Shown piece by piece: positions 18,358 through 26,242 of a stretch of DNA of 64,000 nt; the first letter of the stretch is position 1; the number at the start of each line of letters is the position of its first letter. The position numbers were made by a program, and so were the translations under genes. The DNA comes from Streptomyces olivaceus (GTDB taxonomy: Bacteria; Actinomycetota; Actinomycetes; Streptomycetales; Streptomycetaceae): the NCBI RefSeq assembly GCF_000721235.1, contig NZ_JOFH01000027.1, positions 248,001 through 312,000 of the forward strand, read 5' to 3'. The notes beneath the pieces were generated by a model. The model had not been told where the DNA came from. It was given only the letters and a program-made list of their open reading frames with translations, and made no database searches.

Positions 18358-18434
18358 CGGGGCGTCTGGACGGAGGAGTCCACCTCAGCAGCCAGCTGGG
18401 CACTACCTCCAAGCCCGGTCCTTTCAGGGCCGGG
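18358..18434 (+). ncRNA. Probable TnpB guide (omega) RNA scaffold / right end
   Basis: The 77 bases after the tnpB stop contain stacked hairpins: GGAC-GGAGGA-GTCC near 18368-18381, and a 9-bp stem CCCGGTCCT / AGGGCCGGG at 18414-18434 with a 3-base loop, followed by TCAAG. In this family the RNA scaffold overlaps the 3' end of tnpB and the right end, and the guide is the host sequence just beyond. The placement is inferred from the family and not proven here. Confidence 0.5.
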
Positions 18435-18477
18435 TCAAGTTGACAGCAACATCTGAGCTTTCGCGTGGGCGGGGCGG

Positions 18478-19230
18478 CTACCGCCGCAGCGCCGGGTGGT
18501 CCGCCACCACCGTGCACGAGCCCGGCGCGATCTCCGTGAAGCCCGCGTCGCGCACCACCGGAAGGCCGCCGGTGGTCAGGCCGCTCCAGCGGGACGGGTC
18601 CGCGGTGCGTACCGACAGCGGGAACCCCGCGTCGCGCCACGCCGCCCGCTCGCCGTCGGACAGTTCCCACCAGGCGAGCTGCGCACCGTGTCCGGCCTGG
18701 GCCATCGCCTTGCCCGCCGACATGTCCAGGCCGGGGTTCATCCAGAGCACCGGCGTGGCGGGGTCGGCCCCGGCCGGCGGCTCGGGGTCGTCGAGGTCGG
18801 TGCCGGAGACCTGGAGCCGGGCCAGGTCCTTCGGCCAGCCGTCCAACGGCACCGGCGGAAACACCCGCACCTCGGCCGTTTTCCCGCCGACCGTGATGCC
18901 GGGCAGCGCCTCGGCCCGCCGCCACTCGGCGCCGCGGGCCCGCCGCACGACCTTGCGGATCCGCGCGTCCTGCCAGTCCCGCACCGCCCGCGCCCACTCG
19001 CCGTCACCGGTCGACCGCTCGTCCCCGAGCATCACCAGCACCGCCCGGGCCGCGGTCTCCAGCGCGTCGGTACGGTGCGGCGGCGCCGCCCGCTCGATGC
19101 GCACGACGAGCGGCAGCACGAACTGCGGCGCGAGATCACGGTCCCCGGCCTCGGCCCGGAAGGGGCTGTCGGGGGCGGGGACGGAGGCGGGGTCGGTAAC
19201 GGGAACGGGCATCGCCGGATCATTGCTCAC
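18478..19230 (-). CDS. Peptidyl-tRNA hydrolase 2 (PTH2)-like protein
   Basis: This 250-residue protein's C-terminal part (about 150-250) carries MSAGKAMAQAGHGAQLAWW, which matches the GKxxAQxxHA signature of archaeal/eukaryotic PTH2, and ends with GSCTVVADHPALRR. The N-terminal 130 residues include LAPQFVLPLVVRIERA and a helical region and are not recognised. It may hydrolyse peptidyl-tRNA or be a repurposed relative, as bacteria normally use PTH1. The GTG at 19230 was chosen; an ATG at 19281 would collide with the divergent ABC gene start. Confidence 0.75.
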   Translation of the reverse strand: MSNDPAMPVPVTDPASVPAPDSPFRAEAGDRDLAPQFVLPLVVRIERAAPPHRTDALETAARAVLVMLGDERSTGDGEWARAVRDWQDARIRKVVRRARGAEWRRAEALPGITVGGKTAEVRVFPPVPLDGWPKDLARLQVSGTDLDDPEPPAGADPATPVLWMNPGLDMSAGKAMAQAGHGAQLAWWELSDGERAAWRDAGFPLSVRTADPSRWSGLTTGGLPVVRDAGFTEIAPGSCTVVADHPALRR

Positions 19231-19279
19231 CCCGACAGTCTGCCAACCGTCCGCCCGCGCCCCGCGAGAGGATGGCCCC

Positions 19280-20134
19280 ATGCGACCCGAGCTACGGCTG
19301 AACGGCGTGGGGCGCCGCTACGGCGTCCGCGGCCCCTGGGTGCTGCGCGGCGTCGAGCTGGACGTGGCGCCCGGCACCCTGGTCCGCGTCGAGGGCACCA
19401 ACGGCACCGGCAAGTCGACCCTGCTGCGCCTGCTCGCCGGCATCGACGCCCCCACCGAGGGCCGGGTCACCGGCCGGCCGCGCACCGCCTACGTCCCCGA
19501 ACGCTTCCCGCCCGCCCTGCCCTTCACCGCCCTCCAGTACCTCACCCACCTCGGCAGCGTCCACGGGCTGCCCCGCCGGTCGGCGGCGCGTGCGGCGGGG
19601 GAGTGGCTGGAGCGGCTCGGGGCCGGGCAGTACGCCGGCACACAGCTTGCCCGGTTGTCCAAGGGCAGCAGCCAGAAGGTGGCGGTGGCGCAGGCCCTGC
19701 TCGCCGAGCCGGAGCTGCTCGTCCTCGACGAGGCCTGGACCGGGCTCGACGCGGAGGCACGCGGAGAGCTGGAACGGGCGGCCGCCGAGCGGACGGCGGC
19801 GGGCGGGGCCGTCGTCTTCGTCGACCACGACCCGCGCCGCCTGGCCGACGCGCCCGACGCCGTGTACGCGGTCCGCGACGGCGCCCTGCACCGTCGTACC
19901 GCCCCGGCCGGCGTCCCGGACGGGCCGCGTGTCGTCGTCCGGGTGCGGGGTCCGTCCGATGCCGCCCTGCCCGCCGACGTGCGCCGGACCGTCGTCCGGG
20001 CCGAGGAGACCGGCCCCGGTCGCCACACGCTCGCCGTCCCCGCCTCGCACTCCGACGTGGTGCTGCGCACGCTGCTGACCGCCCGGCCGCCCTGGCACGT
20101 GGTGAGCGTGCACGCCCCGGAGGACCGGCGATGA
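19280..20134 (+). CDS. ABC transporter ATP-binding protein
   Basis: This 284-residue ATPase has Walker A EGTNGTGKSTLLRLLAG, signature LARLSKGSSQKVAVAQAL, Walker B LLVLDEAWTGLDA and the H-loop VDHD. The signature is slightly divergent (SKGSSQ instead of LSGGQ), typical of small Streptomyces exporters. A tail of about 85 residues follows the ATPase core. It is translationally coupled (ATGA) to the permease gene. The transported substrate is unknown. Confidence 0.92.
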   Translation: MRPELRLNGVGRRYGVRGPWVLRGVELDVAPGTLVRVEGTNGTGKSTLLRLLAGIDAPTEGRVTGRPRTAYVPERFPPALPFTALQYLTHLGSVHGLPRRSAARAAGEWLERLGAGQYAGTQLARLSKGSSQKVAVAQALLAEPELLVLDEAWTGLDAEARGELERAAAERTAAGGAVVFVDHDPRRLADAPDAVYAVRDGALHRRTAPAGVPDGPRVVVRVRGPSDAALPADVRRTVVRAEETGPGRHTLAVPASHSDVVLRTLLTARPPWHVVSVHAPEDRR

Positions 20135-20805
20135 CCGCTCTCCTGCGCTACCAGGCGGCCCTGCTGCTGCGCTCCCAGCGCTGGCTGCCGCCCGTCGTCC
20201 TGTACGCCGCCGCCCTCGGCATCGGCGTGCAGGGCGGGCAGCCGGTGCTCGACTCGCTGGGCTGGTCGGCGGCCGTGCTGCTGCCGGTCGCGGCCTGGCT
20301 GGTGCGGATCTCCGTCACGGGTGAGCCGTCCGCCGCCCGGGGCTGTGCGGCGGCGGCACGCGGTCCGGGGCGGGCCCACCTGGCGTCCGTGCTGGTGGCG
20401 CTGGCCGCCGCGGTCGTCCTGGGCGCGGCGGCGACCGTCGTCGTGGCGCTCATCAGCGACCCCGTCAGCACCGGACGCGGCACGCGCGTGGCCCTGCTCC
20501 CGGCGGCGGGTGCCGGACTGCTCGCCGCGCTGGTGTGCGCCCTGCTCGGCACCGCCGTCGGCGCGCTCACCACCTGGCCGGTGCTGCGCTCGCCCGGCCG
20601 CGCGGTCCCCGCCCTGCTGCTGGCGGCCCTGCTGGCGCTGGTGGCGTCGGGCTCCCCGGCGCGGGCGGCGGTCAGCGGCCTGGTCACTGGGTCGAGATCG
20701 GGCGCGGTCCCCCTGCCGCTGCTGCCGCTGGCGGCCGCCGCGGCACTCGCCTCGGCCGCGACCGCGGCGGCCTGTGCGCTCAGCTCGCGCAGACCCTCGT
20801 CCTGA
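20131..20805 (+). CDS. ABC transporter permease
   Basis: This 224-residue very hydrophobic protein has about six predicted membrane helices, including LVALAAAVVLGAAATVVVAL and ALLLAALLALVASG. It has no soluble domain and no signal peptide. It starts within the stop of the ATPase gene (ATGA at 20131), so the two form one transporter. No sequence motif identifies the substrate. Confidence 0.85.
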   Translation: MTALLRYQAALLLRSQRWLPPVVLYAAALGIGVQGGQPVLDSLGWSAAVLLPVAAWLVRISVTGEPSAARGCAAAARGPGRAHLASVLVALAAAVVLGAAATVVVALISDPVSTGRGTRVALLPAAGAGLLAALVCALLGTAVGALTTWPVLRSPGRAVPALLLAALLALVASGSPARAAVSGLVTGSRSGAVPLPLLPLAAAAALASAATAAACALSSRRPSS

Positions 20806-20814
20806 GCGGGCCGG

Positions 20815-21012
20815 TCAGCCCGAGCAGGCCGTGCGTAGGGCCTCCTGCCATGCGCAGACCGGGCAGAGCGTGATGCCCTTGTACGACTCCGGATACTCCG
20901 TCGGCTCCCGGCACAGGACGCAGTCCGCGTACGGAGGGCCCTCGGCCTCCGGCGGCCGGGCGGCGTCGAAGGGGGAGTGGTCGTCCGGGGCCCGGTCGGA
21001 ATCGCCGCTCAT
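20815..21012 (-). CDS. Small zinc-ribbon-like protein
   Basis: This 65-residue acidic protein has two CxxC knuckles, CVLC (residues 31-34) and CPVC (50-53), spaced as in a zinc ribbon. The N-terminus is disordered (SGDSDRAPDDHSPFD). The function is unknown; zinc-ribbon peptides of this size often bind proteins or nucleic acid. It is convergent with the permease gene, with a 9-bp gap. Codon use is normal, supporting a real gene. Confidence 0.75.
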   Translation of the reverse strand: MSGDSDRAPDDHSPFDAARPPEAEGPPYADCVLCREPTEYPESYKGITLCPVCAWQEALRTACSG

Positions 21013-21204
21013 CCCTCCAGGGTAGACCGGAGTGTCCCGGCGGTCCGCAGCCCCCGCACACGACGGCCGACCTCCGGCTCATCCCTGGGGATCGAAGGCA
21101 GATTGGCCGTATCCCGCCTGCCGTCCCTCGACCCCGCAGAGGCTTAATGAGGCTCCCGCGCCACGCGCTGCGCGGGCGGTCGTGACGAAGGGTACGGGGG
21201 AACC

Positions 21205-21825
21205 ATGGATCACACGGGCGGCATTGGCGTACCACCTCCCGGGAGACCCTCCGGGCCCTTGCCGGGGATTCCGCCCCGGCCTTCGTCCCCGCCGCCGCAG
21301 TCGCCCTCCCGGATACCGCCGGTGCCGCTGCCTCCGCGCAAGGGAAAGCCGCTGCAACTCCAGGTCCTGCGGCACATCCTGTGGGTCGGGTCGGCGGCGG
21401 TTCCGCTGCCCAACGTCAGCTGGGTCGAAGTGTTCAGGCTGAGGCCCGACTGGGGCAAGGCCGGCCTCTACCTCCTGCTGGTGGTGGTCAGCGCCTCCTT
21501 GTTCTCCGACCGGCTCGGCTCCCTGGACGAGGGGGGCGGCCCCACCCTGGTGGTCCTGGCCGGGTTCGCCCTGGTCGTCGTCGGCGCCGTCCTGCTCTCG
21601 TCGCGGAAGCCGGTGCTGATCTTCGAGCTGAACAGCGGTTCCAGGGTGGTCCTCACCCTGCCGACCATGGATGAACTGCGGGCGATCGCCGGGCAGATCG
21701 TGTACGCGATCGATCACCCGGAGTACGAGTTCACCGCCGTCCTTGAGCAGCACAACACCACGAACGACTTCGGTTCCGTCGTCAACTTGAACGGCGGCAG
21801 GGGGAACACGGGGATGAAACTGTGA
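21205..21825 (+). CDS. DUF6232-like membrane protein
   Basis: This 206-residue protein has a Pro-rich N-terminus (residues 9-47), a strand-rich segment LRHILWVGSAAVPLPNVSWVEVFRL, two membrane helices (about 86-101 and 115-132) and a cytoplasmic segment ending in EQHNTTNDFGSVVNLNGG. The layout resembles DUF6232 (from memory). Its last 23 residues (184-206) carry a motif NDFGSVVNLNGG that recurs as NYYGDVVNVHGG at the N-terminus of the next protein. Its stop overlaps the next start by GTGA. The ATG at 21205 follows the run AAGGGTACGGGGGAACC. Confidence 0.72.
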   Translation: MDHTGGIGVPPPGRPSGPLPGIPPRPSSPPPQSPSRIPPVPLPPRKGKPLQLQVLRHILWVGSAAVPLPNVSWVEVFRLRPDWGKAGLYLLLVVVSASLFSDRLGSLDEGGGPTLVVLAGFALVVVGAVLLSSRKPVLIFELNSGSRVVLTLPTMDELRAIAGQIVYAIDHPEYEFTAVLEQHNTTNDFGSVVNLNGGRGNTGMKL

Positions 21826-22151
21826 GCGACACGTCGAACTACTACGGAGACGTCGTCAACGTGCACGGCGGCGAAAGGGTCATCGGCATCTACCACAACA
21901 CCGCTCCGGACACCGAGCTGCGAGCCGCCGTGGCGGACCTCACCCGCCTCCTCGGCGAGCTGCGTCCGGTGCTGTCCCCGGACCAGGCCCGGACCGTGGA
22001 CGACGCGCTGCCCGCGCTCACCCCCGACCGGGCCGCGCTGCGTGAGCGCGGCATGATCCTGGCGTCCGTCTCGCAGATCGCGGCGATCGTGGGCGAGGTG
22101 GGCAGGCCCGTCATGGAGGCGCTGGGTCGGCTGCTCGCGCTGCTGGGCTGA
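21822..22151 (+). CDS. DUF5955-like protein with N-terminal shared motif
   Basis: This 109-residue soluble protein starts with a short beta-type motif NYYGDVVNVHGGERVIG (residues 6-22). A helical domain follows (ELRAAVADLTRLLGELRPVL, DQARTVDDALPAL, then a C-terminal helix VGRPVMEALGRLLALLG). The motif matches the C-terminal motif of the preceding protein at 8 of 18 aligned positions. The gene overlaps the previous one by 4 bp, so they are made together. DUF5955 assignment is from memory; function is unknown. Confidence 0.72.
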   Translation: MSDTSNYYGDVVNVHGGERVIGIYHNTAPDTELRAAVADLTRLLGELRPVLSPDQARTVDDALPALTPDRAALRERGMILASVSQIAAIVGEVGRPVMEALGRLLALLG

Positions 22152-22157
22152 CGGGCC

Positions 22158-23162
22158 TCATCGCGCGTCCCTCCGTTCCTGGACCGTGACGACGATCTTC
22201 TTCCCGGCGTGCAGCCCCCTCTCCAGGTGGCGGTGTGCCTCGACGATGTCGTCTAGGGCGAACACCTCGCCGACGGCGGGCCGCAGCGCACCGAGGCGTA
22301 CGCCGGCGTTCAGGAAGGCCGCCATGCGTCTCACCACGACGGCGTCGAGGGTGTGCTCGAAGCTCCGGTAGCTGAAGACCCTGAGCGGCGTGCCGGTCGG
22401 GGAGGGCGTGGGCCGGGGGTCCAGGAAGCCCGCGGCGACCAGTGTGCCGCCGGGGCGGGCCGCCCTCAGGAGATCCTGCTGGCCGGGGCCCCTGACGAGG
22501 TCGAGGACGATGTCGGCGCCGGCCCCGCCGGTGTGGTGGCGGACGGCTTCGACGACGTCCGCGCGGTCGGTGGCGACGACCGCGGCGGCGCCCGCGGCGA
22601 GCAGGTCGTCCCGGTTCGCGGTGTGCCGGGTGACGGCGAGGGGCACGGCGCCGATCTGACGGGCGACCTGGAGGGCCGCGCGGCCGACGCCGCCGGACGC
22701 GGCGGTGACGAGGACGTGGTCGCCGGGCCGCATCCCCGCCTTCTCGACGAGCGCGCCGTAGGCGGTGGAGTACCCGACCCAGACCGCCGCCGCCTCCGTG
22801 ACCGCGAGCCCGGCCGGCCGGGCGACGACCTGGCTCGCGGGGACCGTGGTGTACTCGGCGTAGCTGCCCCGGGCGCTCGGGTCCGGAACGGCAGCGAGAA
22901 CGACCGGATCGCCGACCTCCAGCCCGGTGGCTCCGGGGCCCAGCGCGTCGACGACGCCGGTTCCCTCGATGCCGAGGCGGGCGTGCGGCAGGGGGACGGT
23001 CGCGGGCGAGGTGCCCGCACGCATCATCCGGTCGAGCGGGTTGAGGGCGAACGCCTCGATCCTGACCCGTACCTCGCCGGCGGCGGGTTCGACGACCGGC
23101 TCCTCGACGACGTGCATGACCTCCGGCCCGCCGAACTCGTCGAACACGACGACTCGTGGCAT
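22158..23162 (-). CDS. Zinc-independent MDR quinone oxidoreductase
   Basis: This 334-residue NADPH-dependent medium-chain dehydrogenase/reductase has the quinone-oxidoreductase features MPRVVVFDEFGGPEVM, LGIEGTGVVDALGPG and the nucleotide-binding loop VLVTAASGGVGRAALQVARQ. No structural zinc Cys cluster is present. It would reduce quinones or enones as a detoxification step. The start at 23162 has a GAGGAG Shine-Dalgarno sequence. It is divergent from an HxlR regulator, a common pairing for electrophile-responsive control. Confidence 0.9.
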   Translation of the reverse strand: MPRVVVFDEFGGPEVMHVVEEPVVEPAAGEVRVRIEAFALNPLDRMMRAGTSPATVPLPHARLGIEGTGVVDALGPGATGLEVGDPVVLAAVPDPSARGSYAEYTTVPASQVVARPAGLAVTEAAAVWVGYSTAYGALVEKAGMRPGDHVLVTAASGGVGRAALQVARQIGAVPLAVTRHTANRDDLLAAGAAAVVATDRADVVEAVRHHTGGAGADIVLDLVRGPGQQDLLRAARPGGTLVAAGFLDPRPTPSPTGTPLRVFSYRSFEHTLDAVVVRRMAAFLNAGVRLGALRPAVGEVFALDDIVEAHRHLERGLHAGKKIVVTVQERRDAR

Positions 23163-23223
23163 GGTGACTCCTCTGTGTCCGCTGCTGGTTTCGTTGCTCA
23201 CGGAAGACGCTACGGAGCCGTCG

Positions 23224-23239
23224 GGTACCTCCTGGTACC
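23224..23239. promoter_or_regulatory. Candidate HxlR operator GGTACC-N4-GGTACC
   Basis: Two palindromic GGTACC hexamers are spaced 10 bp centre to centre (GGTACCTCCTGGTACC), one helical turn, in the 87-bp region between the divergent oxidoreductase and HxlR genes. GTAC-type half sites have been reported for other HxlR/DUF24 regulators. It lies 11 bp before the regulator start, which fits autoregulation. Confidence 0.5.
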
Positions 23240-23249
23240 TTCGAATGTC

Positions 23250-23633
23250 ATGCGGAACGTGGCTGGACCAGCCTTCCTCGCCGACTGCCCCACGCGCCTG
23301 GCGGTCGAGATCATCTCCGACAAGTGGGCCGTGCTCGTGCTCTTCGGGCTCAGTCATCGGCCGCGCAGGCACGGTGAGCTCGTGGACCTCATCGGCGGCA
23401 TCTCGCGCAAGGTGCTCACCCAGACGCTGCGCCGGCTCCAGCAGTACGGTCTGGTCGAACGCCGTGCCGAAGCGCCACGGCGGGTCGAGTACCGCCTCAC
23501 CGACCTGGGCCTGACCCTCGTGGAGCCCATCGAGGTCCTGACGGACTGGGTGAGGGACCACGGCGAGGCCGTCGTCGCCTTCCAGGAGGCGGCGGAAGCG
23601 GCCGACCCGGCCCGGGTTCGCGCGGCGGGCTGA
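23250..23633 (+). CDS. HxlR-family (DUF24) transcriptional regulator
   Basis: This 127-residue winged-helix protein has the signature ADCPTRLAVEIISDKWAVLVLFGL (with the conserved Cys13 used as thiol sensor in this family), then GISRKVLTQTLRRLQQYGLVERR and the wing RVEYRLTDLG. Family members repress adjacent oxidoreductase genes until Cys is modified by quinones or aldehydes. Its neighbour is a divergent quinone oxidoreductase, probably its target. Confidence 0.93.
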   Translation: MRNVAGPAFLADCPTRLAVEIISDKWAVLVLFGLSHRPRRHGELVDLIGGISRKVLTQTLRRLQQYGLVERRAEAPRRVEYRLTDLGLTLVEPIEVLTDWVRDHGEAVVAFQEAAEAADPARVRAAG

Positions 23634-23654
23634 TCGCAGGCCGGTCCCGGACCG

Positions 23655-24545
23655 TCAGGCGCGGCCGTTCGCCGCGCCCACCAGGTCCGAGACCTTGACG
23701 AAGCGGTAGCCCCGGCTGCGGAGTTCGGGAACCACCGCCCGCACCACTTCCTCGGTCACCGGGGCCGCGCTGCGCGTGCAGTGCATGACCACGACCGATC
23801 CCGGCCGGGCTCCGTCGAGCACCTGCCGGGTCACCGCGTCGGCGTCCGTGGCGAAGGCGTCGCCGCTCACCACGTCCCACTGCACGGCGGTGACACCGGT
23901 GGCGGACAGTTCCTTCAGGGCCGCCTTGTCGTAGCAGCCGCCGGGGAAGCGGAAGTACGGCATCGGGTTCGGCACCCCGGCCTTCTCGAACGCCGTGTAC
24001 GCCCGCTCCAGGTCCGCGCGCATGTCGTCCTCGGCCACCGTCGGCAGGCCGTAGCAGTCGTCGGTGTAGGCGTAGTGGCTGTAGGAGTGGTTGGCGATCT
24101 CGAACTGCCGGTCGCGGCCGATGGAGCGGGCCTTGTCCGGGTACTCCTCGGCCCACCGGCCGGTCATGAACACCGTCGCCGGCACCTTCAGCTCCCGCAG
24201 CGCCGCGATCAGCTGCGGATTGTCGAACCGTTCGCCCGACGCGGCGCGCGGCCCCTGGTCGGCGGTCATGTCGGCGTCGAAGGTGAGGGCGATCAGCTTG
24301 CCGTCCCGGGTGCCGTCCTGTTCGCCGTGGGTCGTGCCGTCCGTGCGGGGGCCGTGCTCGAAGACGGGGGTGAGACCGCCGGGGCCGGGGGCGAGGGTGG
24401 GGGTGGGGGTCCGGGAGGCGGAGGAGGACGGGGCGGGGGCCGAGGGCGCCGGGCGGGGAGCCACCTCGGCCGCGGTGGTCCCGCAGGCGGTGAGGGCGGC
24501 GCCCAGGACACAGAGCGCGGTGGCGCGTCGTACGAGAGTGATCAC
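23655..24545 (-). CDS. Polysaccharide deacetylase lipoprotein (NodB domain)
   Basis: This 296-residue protein has lipobox LTACG (Cys21) after a short signal peptide, then a Pro/Ser linker (about 30-60), then a NodB domain. The motifs are ALTFDADM (motif 1), HSYSH (motif 2, metal His residues), FRFPGGCY (motif 3) and VVVMH (motif 5). Motif 1 is D-A-D instead of the usual D-D-G, so metal binding differs slightly. Likely substrates are peptidoglycan or another N-acetylated wall glycan at the cell surface. The start is GTG 24545. Confidence 0.9.
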   Translation of the reverse strand: MITLVRRATALCVLGAALTACGTTAAEVAPRPAPSAPAPSSSASRTPTPTLAPGPGGLTPVFEHGPRTDGTTHGEQDGTRDGKLIALTFDADMTADQGPRAASGERFDNPQLIAALRELKVPATVFMTGRWAEEYPDKARSIGRDRQFEIANHSYSHYAYTDDCYGLPTVAEDDMRADLERAYTAFEKAGVPNPMPYFRFPGGCYDKAALKELSATGVTAVQWDVVSGDAFATDADAVTRQVLDGARPGSVVVMHCTRSAAPVTEEVVRAVVPELRSRGYRFVKVSDLVGAANGRA

Positions 24546-24639
24546 CGTACGAACGTAGGAGTGAGATGTTCTGTTTGTGTTACTAAATGGGGTGACGTGC
24601 CGGTTCGGTCACCCGCCCGGTCCAGGCCCTCCGGCGCCG

Positions 24640-26163
24640 TCAGATGTCCCGCTGCTCCAGCGGCTTCGTCGCCGGGCCCTCGATGACCTTGCCGTCCGTG
24701 CCGAAGCGGGAGCCGTGGCAGGGGCACTCCCAGGCGCGCTCGGCCGCGTTGAAGTCGACGAGACAGCCCAGGTGGGTGCAGCGTGGCGAGACGGCGTGCA
24801 GGGTGCCCTCCTCGTTCCGGTAGACCGCGAGCCGGTCTCCGCCCGCCCGCACGACGGCGCCCTCGCCCGGCGGCAGTGAGTCCACCGGCGGCGCGGGCCG
24901 CAGCCGGTCGCCGACGAAGTGCCGGGCCACCTCGGCCTGCGTCTTGAGCAGCGACGGCGCCTCGCGCACCGCCGTACGCAGCCGGCGCGGGTCGTAGAGC
25001 CCGCTCCACGCGCACTCCTCGCCGGTGACCTGCGCGGTGAGCAGCCGGCCCGCCATGATGCCGCCGCTCAGCCCCCAGCCGCCGAAGCCGGTGGCGACGT
25101 ACGTGTGGTGCGCGCCCGGGTGCAGCGGGCCCACCATCGGCACGGTGTCGGTCGGGTCGATGTCCTGCGTGGCCCAGGCGTGGGTGCGCTCGACGCCGGG
25201 GAAGTACTCGTCCGCCCAGGCGGCCAGGCGCTCGAAGCGCTCGCGGGTGTCGCCCGTGCCGGGGGTGAAGTGCTCCCCGGTGACGATCAGCAGGCGGCGG
25301 CCCGCCTCGTCCAGGGGTGCCGTGCGCACCGAGCGGGTGTTCTGCTCCGGCGTGATGTACATGCCGTCGATGTCGCGGTCCGCCCCGACGGTCCCGGCGA
25401 CGACCAGCTCGCGGCGCGGGGAGAGCCGGGCGAAGAGCAGGGCGCGGTCGAAGACGGGGTAGTGCGTGGCCACCACCACGTCCCGGGCGGTGACCGACGC
25501 CCCCGTGCCGGTGGACACGCGGCACGGCGTGCCCTCGTCCAGACCGTGGACGACGGTGTCCTCGAAGATCAGCCCGCCCCGCGCCTCCAGGTCCGCGGCG
25601 AGCGCCCGCAGGTACTTGAGCGGGTGGAACTGGGCCTGCCCGGTCACCCTCACGGCGCCCGCCACCGGGAACGGCAGCCCGGTCTCCGTCACGAACGACG
25701 CCGGCAGCCCCGCCTCCCGCGCGGCGTCCGCCTCCGCCCGCACCTCGTCGACGCGGTCCGGGGCGCGGACGTACGTGTACGCGTCGCGCGTCTCCCACTC
25801 GCAGTCGATGCCCAGCTCGGCGACGATCCCGGCGGCGTGCTCGATCGCCTCGGACTGCGAGCGGGCGTACAGCCGGGCGCCCTCCGCGCCTCGGGTGCGG
25901 CGCAGCCTGTCGTAGACCAGGGTGTGCTGGACGGTCAGCTTGGCGCTGGTGTAGCCGGTGACGCCGGCGGCGACCCGCCCGGCCTCCAGGACCGCCACAC
26001 TGCGCCCGGCCCGCGCCAGCTCCCAGGCGGCGCTGAGCCCCGCGACACCGGCGCCGATCACGGCGACGTCGACGTCGAGATCCTCGGCGAGCGCGGGGCG
26101 GGGCGCGCCGCCCGGTGCTGTCTGCAGCCAGTACGAGCCGTTGACCTGCACGTTCTGAGTCAT
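24640..26163 (-). CDS. FAD-dependent oxidoreductase with C-terminal Rieske domain
   Basis: This 507-residue protein has a DAO-type FAD domain with VAVIGAGVAGLSAAWELARAG (residues 33-53). A C-terminal Rieske domain (about 415-507) has the full 2Fe-2S ligand set, CTHLGC and CPCHGS, and ends with PLEQRDI. The fusion is a known family in Bacillus and Actinobacteria; the substrate is unsettled. Electrons would pass between flavin and the cluster in the cytoplasm. It appears monocistronic. Confidence 0.93.
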   Translation of the reverse strand: MTQNVQVNGSYWLQTAPGGAPRPALAEDLDVDVAVIGAGVAGLSAAWELARAGRSVAVLEAGRVAAGVTGYTSAKLTVQHTLVYDRLRRTRGAEGARLYARSQSEAIEHAAGIVAELGIDCEWETRDAYTYVRAPDRVDEVRAEADAAREAGLPASFVTETGLPFPVAGAVRVTGQAQFHPLKYLRALAADLEARGGLIFEDTVVHGLDEGTPCRVSTGTGASVTARDVVVATHYPVFDRALLFARLSPRRELVVAGTVGADRDIDGMYITPEQNTRSVRTAPLDEAGRRLLIVTGEHFTPGTGDTRERFERLAAWADEYFPGVERTHAWATQDIDPTDTVPMVGPLHPGAHHTYVATGFGGWGLSGGIMAGRLLTAQVTGEECAWSGLYDPRRLRTAVREAPSLLKTQAEVARHFVGDRLRPAPPVDSLPPGEGAVVRAGGDRLAVYRNEEGTLHAVSPRCTHLGCLVDFNAAERAWECPCHGSRFGTDGKVIEGPATKPLEQRDI

Positions 26164-26242
26164 GCGGCCCGGGTACCCCGGGGCCGCCGCTTCAGTGGCA
26201 GGCTTCGGCGACCGGACGGTGCGCCCCGCCTGTTCCGTACCG

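Larger units (their letters stand above)
16705..18439. mobile_element. IS200/IS605-family element (tnpA and tnpB, divergent)
   Basis: The element has the IS605 layout: a Y1 transposase gene on the minus strand, a tnpB gene on the plus strand, subterminal hairpins instead of terminal inverted repeats, and no visible target duplication. The ends are estimated. The left end is just after TTAAC (16700-16704) and before a hairpin at 16713-16734. The right end is within TCAAG (18435-18439) directly after a hairpin at 18414-18434. TCAA-type right cleavage sites are known in this family. Both genes look intact, so it may still be mobile. Confidence 0.8.
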
